33,027 nucleotides of DNA, taken from positions 1 through 33,027 of the forward strand of contig CAYWXV010000029.1 of assembly GCA_964462535.1 (NCBI GenBank), written 5' to 3'. Both the position numbers and the translations under genes were made by a program. Numbering within the stretch: the first letter of the stretch is position 1; each line of letters starts with the position of its first letter. Under the pieces are notes generated by a model that was not told the DNA's origin, ran no database searches, and saw only the letters and a list, made by a program, of their open reading frames with translations. This document shows, in pieces, positions 22,912 to 32,300 of the stretch. This DNA is from CAYWXV01 sp964462535 (GTDB lineage Bacteria; Bacteroidota; Ignavibacteria; OLB7).

Positions 22912-23030
22912 GGTCGGCTGTCAACGGTTTGCGGTCCAACATCATGAGTCCGAGGCCCAGCCGCCCAGCCGCCCGGCATTGCTATCTTGTCGCCCCAAAA
23001 CCTCTTCCCAACTCCCAATTCCCCAATCAC

Positions 23031-23447
23031 ATGGCCGAACTGAAGACAAAGGTGAACGACGCCGACGTCACGGCGTTTCTTAATGGCGTCCAAAACGAGG
23101 CGAAGCGGAATGACTGCTTCGCGATCGTGGAGATAATGTCGAAGATCACGAAGCAGCCGCCGAAGATGTGGGGTCCCAGCATCGTCGGATTTGGCAGCTA
23201 TCACTACAAGTATGCTACCGGCCGCGAAGGGGACATGCCTCTTGTAGGATTCTCCCCGCGCAAACAGAATATCACGCTCTACATCATGGCCGGGTTCGAT
23301 CGGTATGACGAGCTGATGGCGAAGCTCGGCAAGTACAAGACCGGCAAATCATGCCTGTATATCAACAGCCTCTCCGATGTCCATCTTCCAACGCTGAAGA
23401 CGCTGATCAAGGAATCGGCAACGTTCATGAAGAACTACAAGTGGTGA
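23031..23447 (+). CDS. DUF1801 domain protein
   Basis: A 138-residue cytosolic protein of the DUF1801 (YdhG-like) family. It shows AFLNGVQNEAKRNDCFAIVEIMSKITKQPPKMWGPSIVGFGSYHYKYATGREGDMPLVGFSPRKQNITLYIM, the central pattern of the family (WG.SIVGFG.Y.Y.Y.SG...W...GFSPRK), followed by the short helix KLGKYKTGKSCLYINSLSDV. The aspartate-lysine-rich C-terminus ends in IKESATFMKNYKW. Biochemical role is unknown in the family. ATG at 23031 follows a very C-rich leader without SD (22981-23030), preceded by a small tandem repeat of GCCCAGCC (22955-22974). The antiporter gene starts 22 bases after its stop. Confidence 0.9.
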   Translation: MAELKTKVNDADVTAFLNGVQNEAKRNDCFAIVEIMSKITKQPPKMWGPSIVGFGSYHYKYATGREGDMPLVGFSPRKQNITLYIMAGFDRYDELMAKLGKYKTGKSCLYINSLSDVHLPTLKTLIKESATFMKNYKW

Positions 23448-23469
23448 TGGGCAATCTCGGGAATACCGC

Positions 23470-25332
23470 ATGCACGATGACCTCCCCCTCCTTCTTACCG
23501 TTGTCTGGTCCGTAGCGTTTGGTCTGCTTGCGCAGGTCCTTGCGCAACGCTGGCGCATACCCGCGATCGTTCTCCTCCTCATCTGTGGTGTCGCCGTCGG
23601 TCCGTCGGGACTCGATCTGGTTCAGCCTGCCACGATGGGGAGCGGTCTGCCGATCCTCGTGAAACTCGCGGTCGCAATCATTCTCTTCGAAGGAGCTCTC
23701 AATCTTCGATTGAAGGGCCTTTCCCGGAGCGCGCGCGAAATCAGAAGTCTGGTGACCGTTGGCGCTCTGGTCACGTGGATTCTCACCACCGTCGTAGCCT
23801 ACCTGGTAGTCGGTTTCCCGATCTCTCTGGCGGTTCTCTTCGGCGCGTTGATGACCGTCACTGGTCCTACAGTGGTCCAGCCACTGATGCGGAGAATGAA
23901 GATCCCGCGAGCGATCAAGACCGTGCTCGAGGGGGAGGCAATTCTCATCGATCCGATCGGCGCCATTCTGGCTGTTGCCGTTCTCGACATCATCCTTGCT
24001 ATCGGCGCGAGCGAGCCAGTCATGGCGATCGTCGCCGTATGGGGCTACGCCAGCCGTCTGGTGATTGGCTTCGTGGTCGGTGGAGCGATGGCGATCGCCA
24101 TATCCCTGTTGATGCGGATCCCGCGTCTCGTCAACGCCGAACTAGGCAATCTGCTCGCCCTGGCTGGCGTATGGACCTCGTTCGGGATCGCCGAGATGAT
24201 TCAGGGAGAGGCGGGTATCATGGCCTCAGTTGCGATGGGGCTGGTCATGCAGAGCGAGGCCGTGCCTGGCGTGCGGCAGCTCCGCCGCTTCAAGGAGACG
24301 TTGACAACACTCAGCATCAGCGTCCTCTTCGTTCTGCTAGCCGCCAATCTGAGAATTGACACGGTCATCGCGGAGGGGGTGACAGGTCTGGTCGGCGTGC
24401 TTCTGGTGATGGTCCTTGTCCGCCCAATCGCTGTCTTTTTTTCGACACGGAAGTCCAGACTGACCTGGCGCGAGAAACTCTTGATCTCGTGGATCGGGCC
24501 GCGTGGAATCATCGCGGCGTCTGTTGCCTCGCTCTTCGCGCTGACGCTTACCGGTGCAGGACATGGCGATGGCGAGAGGCTGCTCGCGCTGACTTTTCTC
24601 GCGATTATCATGACCGTTACGATCCAGGGCTTGACGGCTCCCATTCTGGCTCGGATACTGGGGCTTCACAGCATGACCGGGCGCAAAGCCGTGGTTATCG
24701 GAGCGGGGCGTTTCGGGCGGAGGATAGCGGAGATTCTTCGCGAACATGGTCGCCCGGTGGTCATGATCGATACCAATCAGGATCACGTCGATTCAGCGCG
24801 CGCGATGGGCTTCGACGCTGCTCAGGGGAGCGCGCTGGATGAAGGTGTGCTCGAGCAGATCGATATCGAGGATGCTGAAACGGTGATCGCTGTGACGCCA
24901 AATTCCGAGGTAAACGTCCTTGCCGCTCAGGTAGCGTATGAAGATTTCCGGATTCGCCGTACGTTCCCAGCCCTCAGCAGTTCGAATCGTGAGGTTGGAG
25001 CTCGCCTGCTTGAAGAAACCGGCGGAAGACTCGCGTTCGCCGAGCCAATCGACCTGGCGGCGTGGGAGGAGTGTGCAGAGAGTGCCGAGCGATTCGAATG
25101 GACCGTACCCCGCCCATGGCCGGCACGCATTACCGGCTCCATCGATTTTCCCCAGACAATACTCCCCGTTGTGCGCGTTCGAAGTGAGAGCGCCGAGGTT
25201 GTTCATGCCGAACAGGTGTGGCAGACGGGGGATCGCATTGTGTTCCTGTTGCGCACCACCCCGGAGGTCGCGCAGGATATGCTGGACGCCCTCCAGGATC
25301 CTGGTATCTCAGTCGAAGTACGCCGAGACTGA
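23470..25332 (+). CDS. Cation:proton antiporter (CPA family) with C-terminal RCK/TrkA-N domain
   Basis: A 620-residue membrane transporter. Residues 1-400 contain about 12 helices of the CPA Na+(K+)/H+ exchanger fold, with FGALMTVTGPTVVQPLMRR (123-142), LEGEAILIDPIGAILAV (153-169) carrying the ion-binding Asp161, and WIGPRGIIAASVASLFAL (341-358), a NhaP-like stretch. The Asn-Asp pair of classic NhaP is Ile-Asp here. Residues about 405-520 are an RCK/TrkA-N Rossmann domain starting VVIGAGRFGRRIAEIL and VVMIDTNQDHVDSARAMGFDAAQGSA, which should bind NAD(H) or another nucleotide and gate transport. The last 80 residues may be a TrkA-C-like part. It probably expels K+ or Na+ in exchange for protons in the inner membrane; ion selectivity is not decided. 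Confidence 0.92.
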   Translation: MHDDLPLLLTVVWSVAFGLLAQVLAQRWRIPAIVLLLICGVAVGPSGLDLVQPATMGSGLPILVKLAVAIILFEGALNLRLKGLSRSAREIRSLVTVGALVTWILTTVVAYLVVGFPISLAVLFGALMTVTGPTVVQPLMRRMKIPRAIKTVLEGEAILIDPIGAILAVAVLDIILAIGASEPVMAIVAVWGYASRLVIGFVVGGAMAIAISLLMRIPRLVNAELGNLLALAGVWTSFGIAEMIQGEAGIMASVAMGLVMQSEAVPGVRQLRRFKETLTTLSISVLFVLLAANLRIDTVIAEGVTGLVGVLLVMVLVRPIAVFFSTRKSRLTWREKLLISWIGPRGIIAASVASLFALTLTGAGHGDGERLLALTFLAIIMTVTIQGLTAPILARILGLHSMTGRKAVVIGAGRFGRRIAEILREHGRPVVMIDTNQDHVDSARAMGFDAAQGSALDEGVLEQIDIEDAETVIAVTPNSEVNVLAAQVAYEDFRIRRTFPALSSSNREVGARLLEETGGRLAFAEPIDLAAWEECAESAERFEWTVPRPWPARITGSIDFPQTILPVVRVRSESAEVVHAEQVWQTGDRIVFLLRTTPEVAQDMLDALQDPGISVEVRRD

Positions 25333-25374
25333 CGAGCCACAACTCAATCCCTTATACCACGGTAAGGATTTATC

Positions 25375-26812
25375 ATGTCAACAATTTCAATGACCGCGCT
25401 TGACGGATCGTCGAAGCAGGTCCCGAGTGAGGCGGTGGATGCACTGCGTGAGAGCCTCCGCGGAACGTTACTTACCTCCGAGGACGATGCCTGCTCCGAG
25501 GTCGTTACGATCTTCAACGGCATGCACAGTGCCCGCCCGGCACTGATAGCCCGGTGCACCGGAACCGCCGACGTAATCGACGTTGTCAACTTTGCGCGCG
25601 AGCACGGTGTTCTGCTCTCGGTGCGCGGCGGGGGCCACAACGTTGCAGGCACGGGCCTCTGTAGTGGGGGGATGACGATCGACATGTCCAGGCTGCGTGA
25701 AGTCCGTGTGGATCCGATAGCCAGGACCGCGAGCGTCGGACCGGGCACTCTTCTCGGGGGACCTCGATCGCGAAACACAAGCGTTTGGTCTGGTCTGTCC
25801 TGCTGGCGTCGTCTCTACCACCGGAGTCGCCGGCCTGACACTTGGCGGAGGAATGGGCTGGACGCGTCGCAAGTACGGACTCACGATCGACAACCTGTTG
25901 GCAGTGGATATGGTGACCGCGGATGGGGTGTTCCGTCGAGCAAGCGAGACGGAAAATCCTGATCTATTCTGGGCCGTGCGAGGGGGCGGCGGGAACTTTG
26001 GTGTCGTCACCAACTTCCATTTCAAGCTCCATCCGCTTGGACCCATCGTCTATTTCGCAGCGCCGGTCTATGCCATGGAGGACGCGAAAGAGGTGAATCG
26101 GAAATGGCGTGACTTCTGCAAGAATGCGCCGGATGAGATAAGCTCCTTCGCCCTCCATCAGACATTGCCGGCGGCGGATGCTTTTCCCGAGCACGTCCAC
26201 GATAAGCAGGTCGTGGTGATGCCCACAGTCTATGTTGGTTCCGTCGAGGATGGCGAAAAGGCTCTGGCACCATTGCGAGAACTGGGCACGCCAGTCCTGG
26301 ACCTGAGCGGACCTATTCCGTTCCGCGTACTGCAGGGATTGTTCGATTGGATTTTCCCCGTGGGGAACCGGTACTACTGGAAGACCGTGTCGGCTCCCGA
26401 GCTTACCGACGAGGCGATCGATACAGTCGTCGACATCGCCAGCAACCGCTCGTCCCCGGGAACCGTGGTTGGAATTTGGCAGATGGGGGGAGCGATTTCG
26501 CGGGTCGCCGACGACGCCACGGGCTACGGCCCGCGCAGTGCCGCCTGGACGCTCCAGGTTGACTCAGGATGGGCCGATCCAACCGAGGACGCCCGCCATA
26601 TCGCATTCACACGTGACGCAATAGAGAGACTGTCAGCCTATTCCGACGGCTCGATGTACATACACTACAACGTGCTCGAAGACACCGATGGTTTGAAGGC
26701 CGCGTACGGCTCCGTCTACGACCGTCTTGCGCAGGTCAAGGCGAAATACGATCCGATGAACCTCTTCCGCGTTAATCAAAACATCAAACCGGACGTGGAT
26801 GCGATGGCGTAG
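25375..26812 (+). pseudogene. FAD-linked (BBE-type) oxidoreductase, broken by a single-base frameshift
   Basis: A flavin-linked oxidase of the berberine-bridge-enzyme/6-hydroxynicotine-oxidase family. The first frame runs from ATG 25375 (SD AAGGA seven to ten bases upstream) and contains VRGGGHNVAG with His88, the site of covalent FAD attachment. The second frame continues from about 25760 to 26812 with GVAGLTLGGGMGWTRRKYGL, NPDLFWAVRGGGGNFGVVT and the C-terminal YDPMNLFRVNQNI typical of BBE proteins. The shift maps to the G5 run at 25756-25760: removing one G gives LGDLDRETQAFGLVCPAG and a 478-residue continuous product of normal length. Fragments as they stand are 25375-25962 and 25853-26812 in the two frames. 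It may be a sequencing error or true decay; everything after the break is well preserved, favouring an error or a very recent mutation. Confidence 0.9.
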
Positions 26813-26834
26813 CAGTCGCGTTCCCTGGAGAAAT

Positions 26835-26868
26835 AGAGGCACGAAGGTGAACGACCCTTCGTGCCTCT
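26835..26868 (+). terminator. 13-bp perfect hairpin downstream of the oxidase gene
   Basis: AGAGGCACGAAGG (26835-26847) and CCTTCGTGCCTCT (26856-26868) are exactly complementary around an eight-base loop. The hairpin starts 22 bases after the oxidase stop. Only a short TTT (at 26873-26875) follows, so it is a probable but not canonical terminator. Confidence 0.65.
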
Positions 26869-26922
26869 CGCGTTTGTGGCCATCTCGACTGGCAGTCTTT
26901 GATGCTCAACTCCCCTTAGTAG

Positions 26923-26950
26923 GTTGACGTCTCGAAGACTGGACGTCAAC
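26923..26950. promoter_or_regulatory. 9-bp inverted repeat (possible operator)
   Basis: GTTGACGTC (26923-26931) and GACGTCAAC (26942-26950) form a perfect palindrome with a ten-base spacer. It is not beside a gene end. A dimeric regulator site or a small structured element are both possible; no regulator is encoded next to it. Confidence 0.3.
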
Positions 26951-27282
26951 GCCACCGACGATTCAACACCTCGAGATTTCAAGCCTGGACTAAGCGAGTC
27001 GCTTTGTATGAGCACAGTCACGGCAACTAGAATCGTATCGCGAAGCACTCGACGTTGACGAGGCAAGAAGAACTAGCACCCGTTGTGGCCGCTGGACAAA
27101 CGTGGTCGACCACGGTGCTTGCACCAGCGTGCATGGTGTACCGACGCGCGTTCGCGGTGGCGAGTCCAGGCGAGGAATAGGAACACCAGGAGCGTCTCGG
27201 CGTCTCAATGCCCACGTCGGCTGAAACAAAACATGCCCGGCGTCATCCCAGACACCATCGTCCTTCAACTCATTCACGCATC

Positions 27283-28077
27283 ATGCGATCCCTCGGCGAG
27301 TTCGTTCGCTTCGGGCTGAAGCAGGCGTATGCCTGTATCTTCGGCGGATTCCTTCTCCTTATGATCGTGGTTACGCGGTTCTGGTATCCAATCGAAGGAC
27401 TCTATCGGTACGACTTCCTCTTCCTTGCCGCCGTACTCTTTCAGATCATCCTTCTCGCCACGAAGCTCGAGTCAGCTCGCGAGGCGGCGATGATACTGGT
27501 CTTTCACATCCTTGCCACTCTGATGGAGTTGTTCAAGACATCGGAAGCGATAGGATCGTGGAGTTATCCGGAGGCGTTTTCGATCGGCATCGCCCGAGTT
27601 CCCCTCTTTGCCGGTTTCATGTACAGTGCCGTGGGTAGCTATATCGCCAGGACGTGGAGGACGCATGATTTTCGATTCTCCCGATATCCTTCACTTCATC
27701 GTTCGGTCGCTCTTGCCACGCTCATTTATTTGAACTTCTTCGGTCATCATTTTCTTCCCGATATCCGCTGGGTTCTGCTTGCCGGAGTTTTCATCCTGTT
27801 CGGTCGCGTAACCGTTTACTACAGGATCCTTACCCGTCATCGTTCGATGCCGATACTTGTGGGATGGGGCCTGGTGGCCGTCTTCATCTGGTTCGCCGAG
27901 AATATCGCCACCTATGCGACGGTCTGGGTATATCCGTCGCAGAGGAACGGATGGTCGCTCGTTCATCCCGAAAAAATTGTCTCCTGGTTTCTACTGATGA
28001 TCCTCAGCTTCGTTCTGACTTCCCTGGTGACTCGGCCGGTCCTGGCGCAGTTTTCGATGACGCCGCAACGCACGTAG
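27283..28077 (+). CDS. DUF817 family integral membrane protein
   Basis: A 264-residue multi-span membrane protein matching the DUF817 family in layout: ACIFGGFLLLMIVVTRFWYP near the start, YDFLFLAAVLFQIILLATKLES, then FHILATLMELFKTSEAIGSWSYPE with its conserved polar and aromatic residues in a membrane region, IARVPLFAGFMYSAVGSYIARTWR, and the later FGHHFLPDIRWVL and WGLVAVFIWFAENIATYATVWVYPSQRNGWSLVHPEKIVSWFLLMILSFVLTSLV. I count about eight helices. The conserved Glu, His and Trp residues inside hydrophobic stretches hint at a transport or enzymatic role, but none is established for the family. ATG at 27283 matches the usual N-terminus. No clear SD. Confidence 0.9.
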   Translation: MRSLGEFVRFGLKQAYACIFGGFLLLMIVVTRFWYPIEGLYRYDFLFLAAVLFQIILLATKLESAREAAMILVFHILATLMELFKTSEAIGSWSYPEAFSIGIARVPLFAGFMYSAVGSYIARTWRTHDFRFSRYPSLHRSVALATLIYLNFFGHHFLPDIRWVLLAGVFILFGRVTVYYRILTRHRSMPILVGWGLVAVFIWFAENIATYATVWVYPSQRNGWSLVHPEKIVSWFLLMILSFVLTSLVTRPVLAQFSMTPQRT

Positions 28078-28215
28078 TGGGTCGGGAGGAGTCGACATCG
28101 GCCCCGGCGATCGTCCTTATCTGCCCCCAAATGTGGTACGTTGGTCGTCCTGCAATTACCTGCGACACCTGCATGGTGCCGATGGAACGGACGCTCTTGA
28201 ATCGCACAGGGATCG

Positions 28216-29061
28216 ATGACACAGGGAAGAACCTCCATCCTCACGCTGATCGCCCTGATCGCCTTTGCCGCGAACTCAATCCTGACACGTGCCGCCCTGG
28301 GGGGCAGCGCGATCGACGCAGGGAGTTTCGCGGCCGTTCGGATCGTGTCGGGCGCAATTGTTCTGCTCAGCATTGTTCTCGTCGCAAGCCGCCGCAGGAC
28401 GAAGCTTCCGCGTAATTGGGGGAGCGCCTCCTTCCTGGCTCTGTACGCGGTTCCGTTTTCGTTCGCGTATGTCAGTCTGCCAACCGGCACCGGCGCCCTC
28501 ATCCTCTTCGGCGTCGTCCAGACAACGATGCTGATCGCAGCGATCTCCGGCGGCGAGCGTCTCCGTTCGATACAGTGGGTGGGTCTGGCGGTGGCCCTTG
28601 CCGGGCTCGTCTATCTCGTCCTTCCCGGACTGCACGCTCCACCAATTGGGGGTTCGGTCCTCATGGCTCTGGCTGGAGTGGCCTGGGGGATGTATTCGCT
28701 CCGAGGGCGTGGCTCTTCCGATCCCGTCATTTCCACGGCCTCGAATTTCCTCTATGCACTCCCCTTTGTCCTTATCGCGCAGGCCGCGTCGATGGCGTCC
28801 GGTGCCGCGACAGTGACGTCGACAGGCATAGTACTGGCAGTTGCCTCAGGGGCCGTCGCGTCCGGGCTTGGCTATGTCGTCTGGTATGCCGCGTTGAAGG
28901 GATTGACGGCCACGCGTGCATCAATCGTCCAGCTTGCTGTTCCGGCGATTGCCGCGGGCGGCGGGGTCATCTTCATGAACGAGACGATCACGCCTCGCCT
29001 CGTCTTCGCCACAATCGCGATCCTCGGAGGGGTTGCGCTCGCCATATCGAAGGAGCGATAG
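28216..29061 (+). CDS. EamA/DMT-family exporter
   Basis: A 281-residue drug/metabolite transporter with about ten membrane helices arranged as two EamA repeats (roughly 5-135 and 145-280). The first repeat starts ILTLIALIAFAANSILTRAALGG and ends LALYAVPFSFAYVSLPTGTGALILFG, WVGLAVALAGLVYLVLPG. The second starts MALAGVAWGMYSLRGRG and ends ASIVQLAVPAIAAGGGVIFMNETITPRLVFATIAILGGVALAIS, the typical final pair of helices. Such proteins export metabolites or drugs across the inner membrane with proton coupling. ATG at 28216 is preceded by CAGGGA (28207-28212). The 138-base gap before it shows no gene. A dispersed repeat follows 31 bases after the stop. Confidence 0.92.
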   Translation: MTQGRTSILTLIALIAFAANSILTRAALGGSAIDAGSFAAVRIVSGAIVLLSIVLVASRRRTKLPRNWGSASFLALYAVPFSFAYVSLPTGTGALILFGVVQTTMLIAAISGGERLRSIQWVGLAVALAGLVYLVLPGLHAPPIGGSVLMALAGVAWGMYSLRGRGSSDPVISTASNFLYALPFVLIAQAASMASGAATVTSTGIVLAVASGAVASGLGYVVWYAALKGLTATRASIVQLAVPAIAAGGGVIFMNETITPRLVFATIAILGGVALAISKER

Positions 29062-29389
29062 TGGGCGCAGGTTGTCATTGACACGGGCGCGGGGAGGCTG
29101 TTGATACAGGCGCGATTGCTGCGTCGCGCTCCTGATCGCTCACTGCGGCGTGCCTCCGGTGCGCCTCATTCGGTCCCTGTCGCGCGCCTTGACCGCGCGC
29201 GATCTGAACAGTGTCACGATCTGAGAGGTATTCGACAGTCCCTAGCATGACATAGGTCATAGTCTTCCCATGCTTCGAGGGCGAACTTCCTTGACGCGGA
29301 TAGGCAGGTTCGGGGGCGCACCCCCTCCGCTCGCGTACATCGCCATCCGTCGCTCAACATCCCCTCCACGTATCCGGAGAGAGTCAGTC
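29062..29389. other. Intergenic region carrying repeat copy 2 and the nifJ leader
   Basis: This stretch of 328 bases contains the dispersed repeat (29093-29242). The remaining 147 bases before nifJ include an in-frame extension of nifJ to 29270 that is not conserved, and the SD-like GGAGAGAG at 29376-29383. Confidence 0.65.
29093..29242 (+). repeat. Dispersed ~150-bp repeat with terminal inverted repeats, copy 2
   Basis: A 150-bp element bounded by GGAGGCTGTTGA (29093-29104) and TTCGACAGTCCC (29231-29242), imperfect inverted repeats. It aligns over its whole length with 12159-12309 in the same orientation, by eye about three quarters identical, sharing CGCTCCT, GCGGCGT, CCTCCGGT, CCTTGACC and GCGCGATCTGA. 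It sits directly after the EamA gene, just as copy 1 follows the cyclase gene. Confidence 0.85.
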
Positions 29390-32300
29390 ATGAACCGCCA
29401 GTGGATTGCCATTGATGGCAACGAAGCCGCCGCCCAGATCGCATTCAAAACCAGTGAAGTCATAGCGATCTACCCGATCACTCCATCGAGTCCGATGGGA
29501 GAGTTGTCGGATGAGTGGAGCGCGAAGTCGGAGCCGAACATCTTCGGCACCATTCCCATTGTGCAGGAGATGCAGTCGGAAGGGGGTGCGGCCGGGGCAA
29601 TACACGGCGCATTGCAGGCGGGCGCGCTGGCCACAACGTTCACGTCGAGCCAGGGTCTGCTCCTGATGATTCCGAACATGTTCAAGATCGCGGGCGAACT
29701 GACAAGCACGGTCTTTCATATCGCCGCGAGATCCGTGGCAACGCATGCTCTCTCGATCTTCGGCGACCACAGCGACGTAATGGCGATCCGGACCACCGGC
29801 TTTGCAATCCTCTTCTCTTCCTCAGTACAGGAGGCGATTGACCTGGCCCTGGTCGCCCACTCGGCGACGCTCAAGGCAAGAGTCCCGTTCGTCCATGCGT
29901 TTGACGGGTTCCGCACATCGCATGAAGTGATGAAAGTCCAGATGGTGTCAGATGACGACATACGGGAGATGATAGACTCGGACGCGATCGCGGCCCATCG
30001 CTCCCGCGCCCTCTCGCCCGATCATCCAGCCGTACGTGGAACCGCGCAGAATCCGGATGTCTTCTTCCAGGCACGTGAGGCGGCTAACCCCTACTACCTC
30101 GCAACGCCGGAGATAGTGCAGCAGGCGATGGACCACCTCGCAGGAGTCACTGGCCGCGCATACCACCTTTTCGACTATGTGGGCGCGCCGGATGCGGAAG
30201 AGGTCGTGATCGCAATGGGATCGGGATGTAAGACGATTGAGTCCGCTGTTCATCATCTGAATCGGAACGGCCGGAAGGTTGGGCTTGTCATTGTCCGTCT
30301 CTTCCGCCCCTTCTCCACAAGCCACCTTGTTGCGTCCCTACCGAAAACAGTTCGGAGCATCGCCGTTCTTGATAGAACAAAGGAACCAGGTGCAACGGGT
30401 GAGCCGCTCTATCAGGACGTGGTGACGGGACTTGCCGAGGCTTTCATGGAGAAGAGACTCGGCATGGACACGATCCCGCGAATCATTGGCGGTCGATACG
30501 GGTTGTCTTCGAAGGAATTCACCCCCGGCATGGTCGTCGCGGTGTTCGACGAGCTGAGGAAGCCGTCACCCAAGAACCACTTCACGATCGGCATTCGCGA
30601 CGATATTACGTTTACGAGTCTGGACTACGATCCTGCATTCGTTCTGGAGCCAGAGGAGAGCGTGCGCTGCGTCTTCTGGGGTCTCGGTGCTGACGGCACG
30701 GTCGGCGCAAACAAGAACTCGATAAAGATCATTGCCGAGGACACGGATAATTACGCCCAGGGGTATTTCGTATACGACTCCAAGAAGTCCGGAGCCAGGA
30801 CTGTCTCTCATCTTCGTTTCGGTCCTCATCCAGTCGAGAGTCCGTTCCTGATTCAGCAGGCAGGTTTTCTTGCCGTCCATCAGTTCACCTTTCTCGAACG
30901 ATACGACGTCCTGGAAAACGCAGAGGAGGGGGCCACGCTCTTGTTGAACAGCCCCTATCCGACCGACCAGGTATGGGATAAGATTCCTCGCGAGGTCCAA
31001 CAGAAAATCATCGATCTGAAAATGAAGCTCTATGTGATCGATGGCTACAAGGTGGCTGCCGAGGCGGGAATGGGGACCAGGATCAACACAGTCATGCAGA
31101 CCTGCTTCTTTGCGATCAGTGGCGTACTTCCGCGCGAGACGGCGATCGAGAAAATCAAGGAGGCCATCAAGAAGACGTACTGGAAGCGGGGCGAAGCAAT
31201 CGTCCAGAAGAATTTTGATGCCGTCGACTCCGCACTCGCACACCTCTACGAGGTTACGGTTCCAGAGAAGGCCACGGGCATGCCGACGTTGACCGTACTT
31301 TCCGCCGATGAGGCTCCCGATTTCATCCGCAACGTCACGATGCCGATGATAGCAGGGAAGGGGGACGATCTGCCTGTCAGCAGCATGCCGATCGACGGCA
31401 CGTTCCCGGTCGGCACCACGAAGTACGAGAAGCGGAATATCGCGCAGGAGGTTCCCGTTTGGGATACCGAACTCTGCATCCAGTGCGGCAAGTGTGTGCT
31501 CGTCTGTCCGCACGCGGCCATTCGAGCAGCGGTCTATACGCCGGAGCGATTGAGCTTCGCTCCCGACACGTTTAAATCAACAACGGCTCGATGGCGCGAG
31601 ATGGGTGACAAAGCCTATTCTTTGCAGGTGGCGGTGGAGGATTGTACCGGCTGCAAACTCTGTGTTGAGATCTGCCCGGTGAAGGACAAGGCCGTTCCCG
31701 ACAGGAAGGCGTTGAACATGGAGCCGCAGTTGCCGCTGCGTGAAACTGAGCGCGTGAACTGGGACTTCTTCCTTACACTCGATGAGCATCTGCCGGCGTC
31801 CGTTGCTCCCAGCAATGTGAAGAATGTACAGCTACGCCAGCCCCTCTTCGAATTCTCCGGAGCCTGCACGGGGTGCGGCGAGGCGCCGTACGTCCGACTC
31901 ATGTCGCAGCTCTTTGGCGATCGCTCGATCGTCGCCAACGCTACCGGATGCTCCAGCATTTACGGAGGCAACCTCCCGACCACGCCATGGACCACCAATA
32001 GCGAAGGACGTGGCCCAGCCTGGAGCAATTCGCTATTCGAGGATAACGCGGAATTCGGTTTGGGTATGCGACTGGCGATCGACAAGCAGTCGGCCTATGC
32101 GCGCGAACTGGTTGAGAGAATTCGATCGGATATCGGCGATCGTCTTGCCGATGGTATTCTCAACGCATCGCAGAAGAACGAGGTGGAGATTGAATTGCAG
32201 CGTCGGAGAGTAGAGGAGTTGCGAAATAGAATTGACACGCTCCCGGAAACGCGCGAGACCGTTGACCTCTGGCGTCTTGCCGATATGCTCGTCCATAAGA

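Larger units (their letters stand above)
26813..27282. other. Intergenic region with two inverted repeats
   Basis: The longest gene-free stretch, 470 bases. It holds a terminator-like hairpin (26835-26868) and a 9-bp inverted repeat (26923-26950). Frames on both strands from about 26960 on look random, with no SD, signal peptide or family motif. The DUF817 gene start at its end has no clear ribosome-binding site. Confidence 0.6.

Noticed and set aside
30566..31513. Minus-strand open frame of 315 codons inside nifJ
   Set aside because: It is antisense to the well-conserved nifJ coding sequence, with no recognisable domain and no ribosome-binding site.
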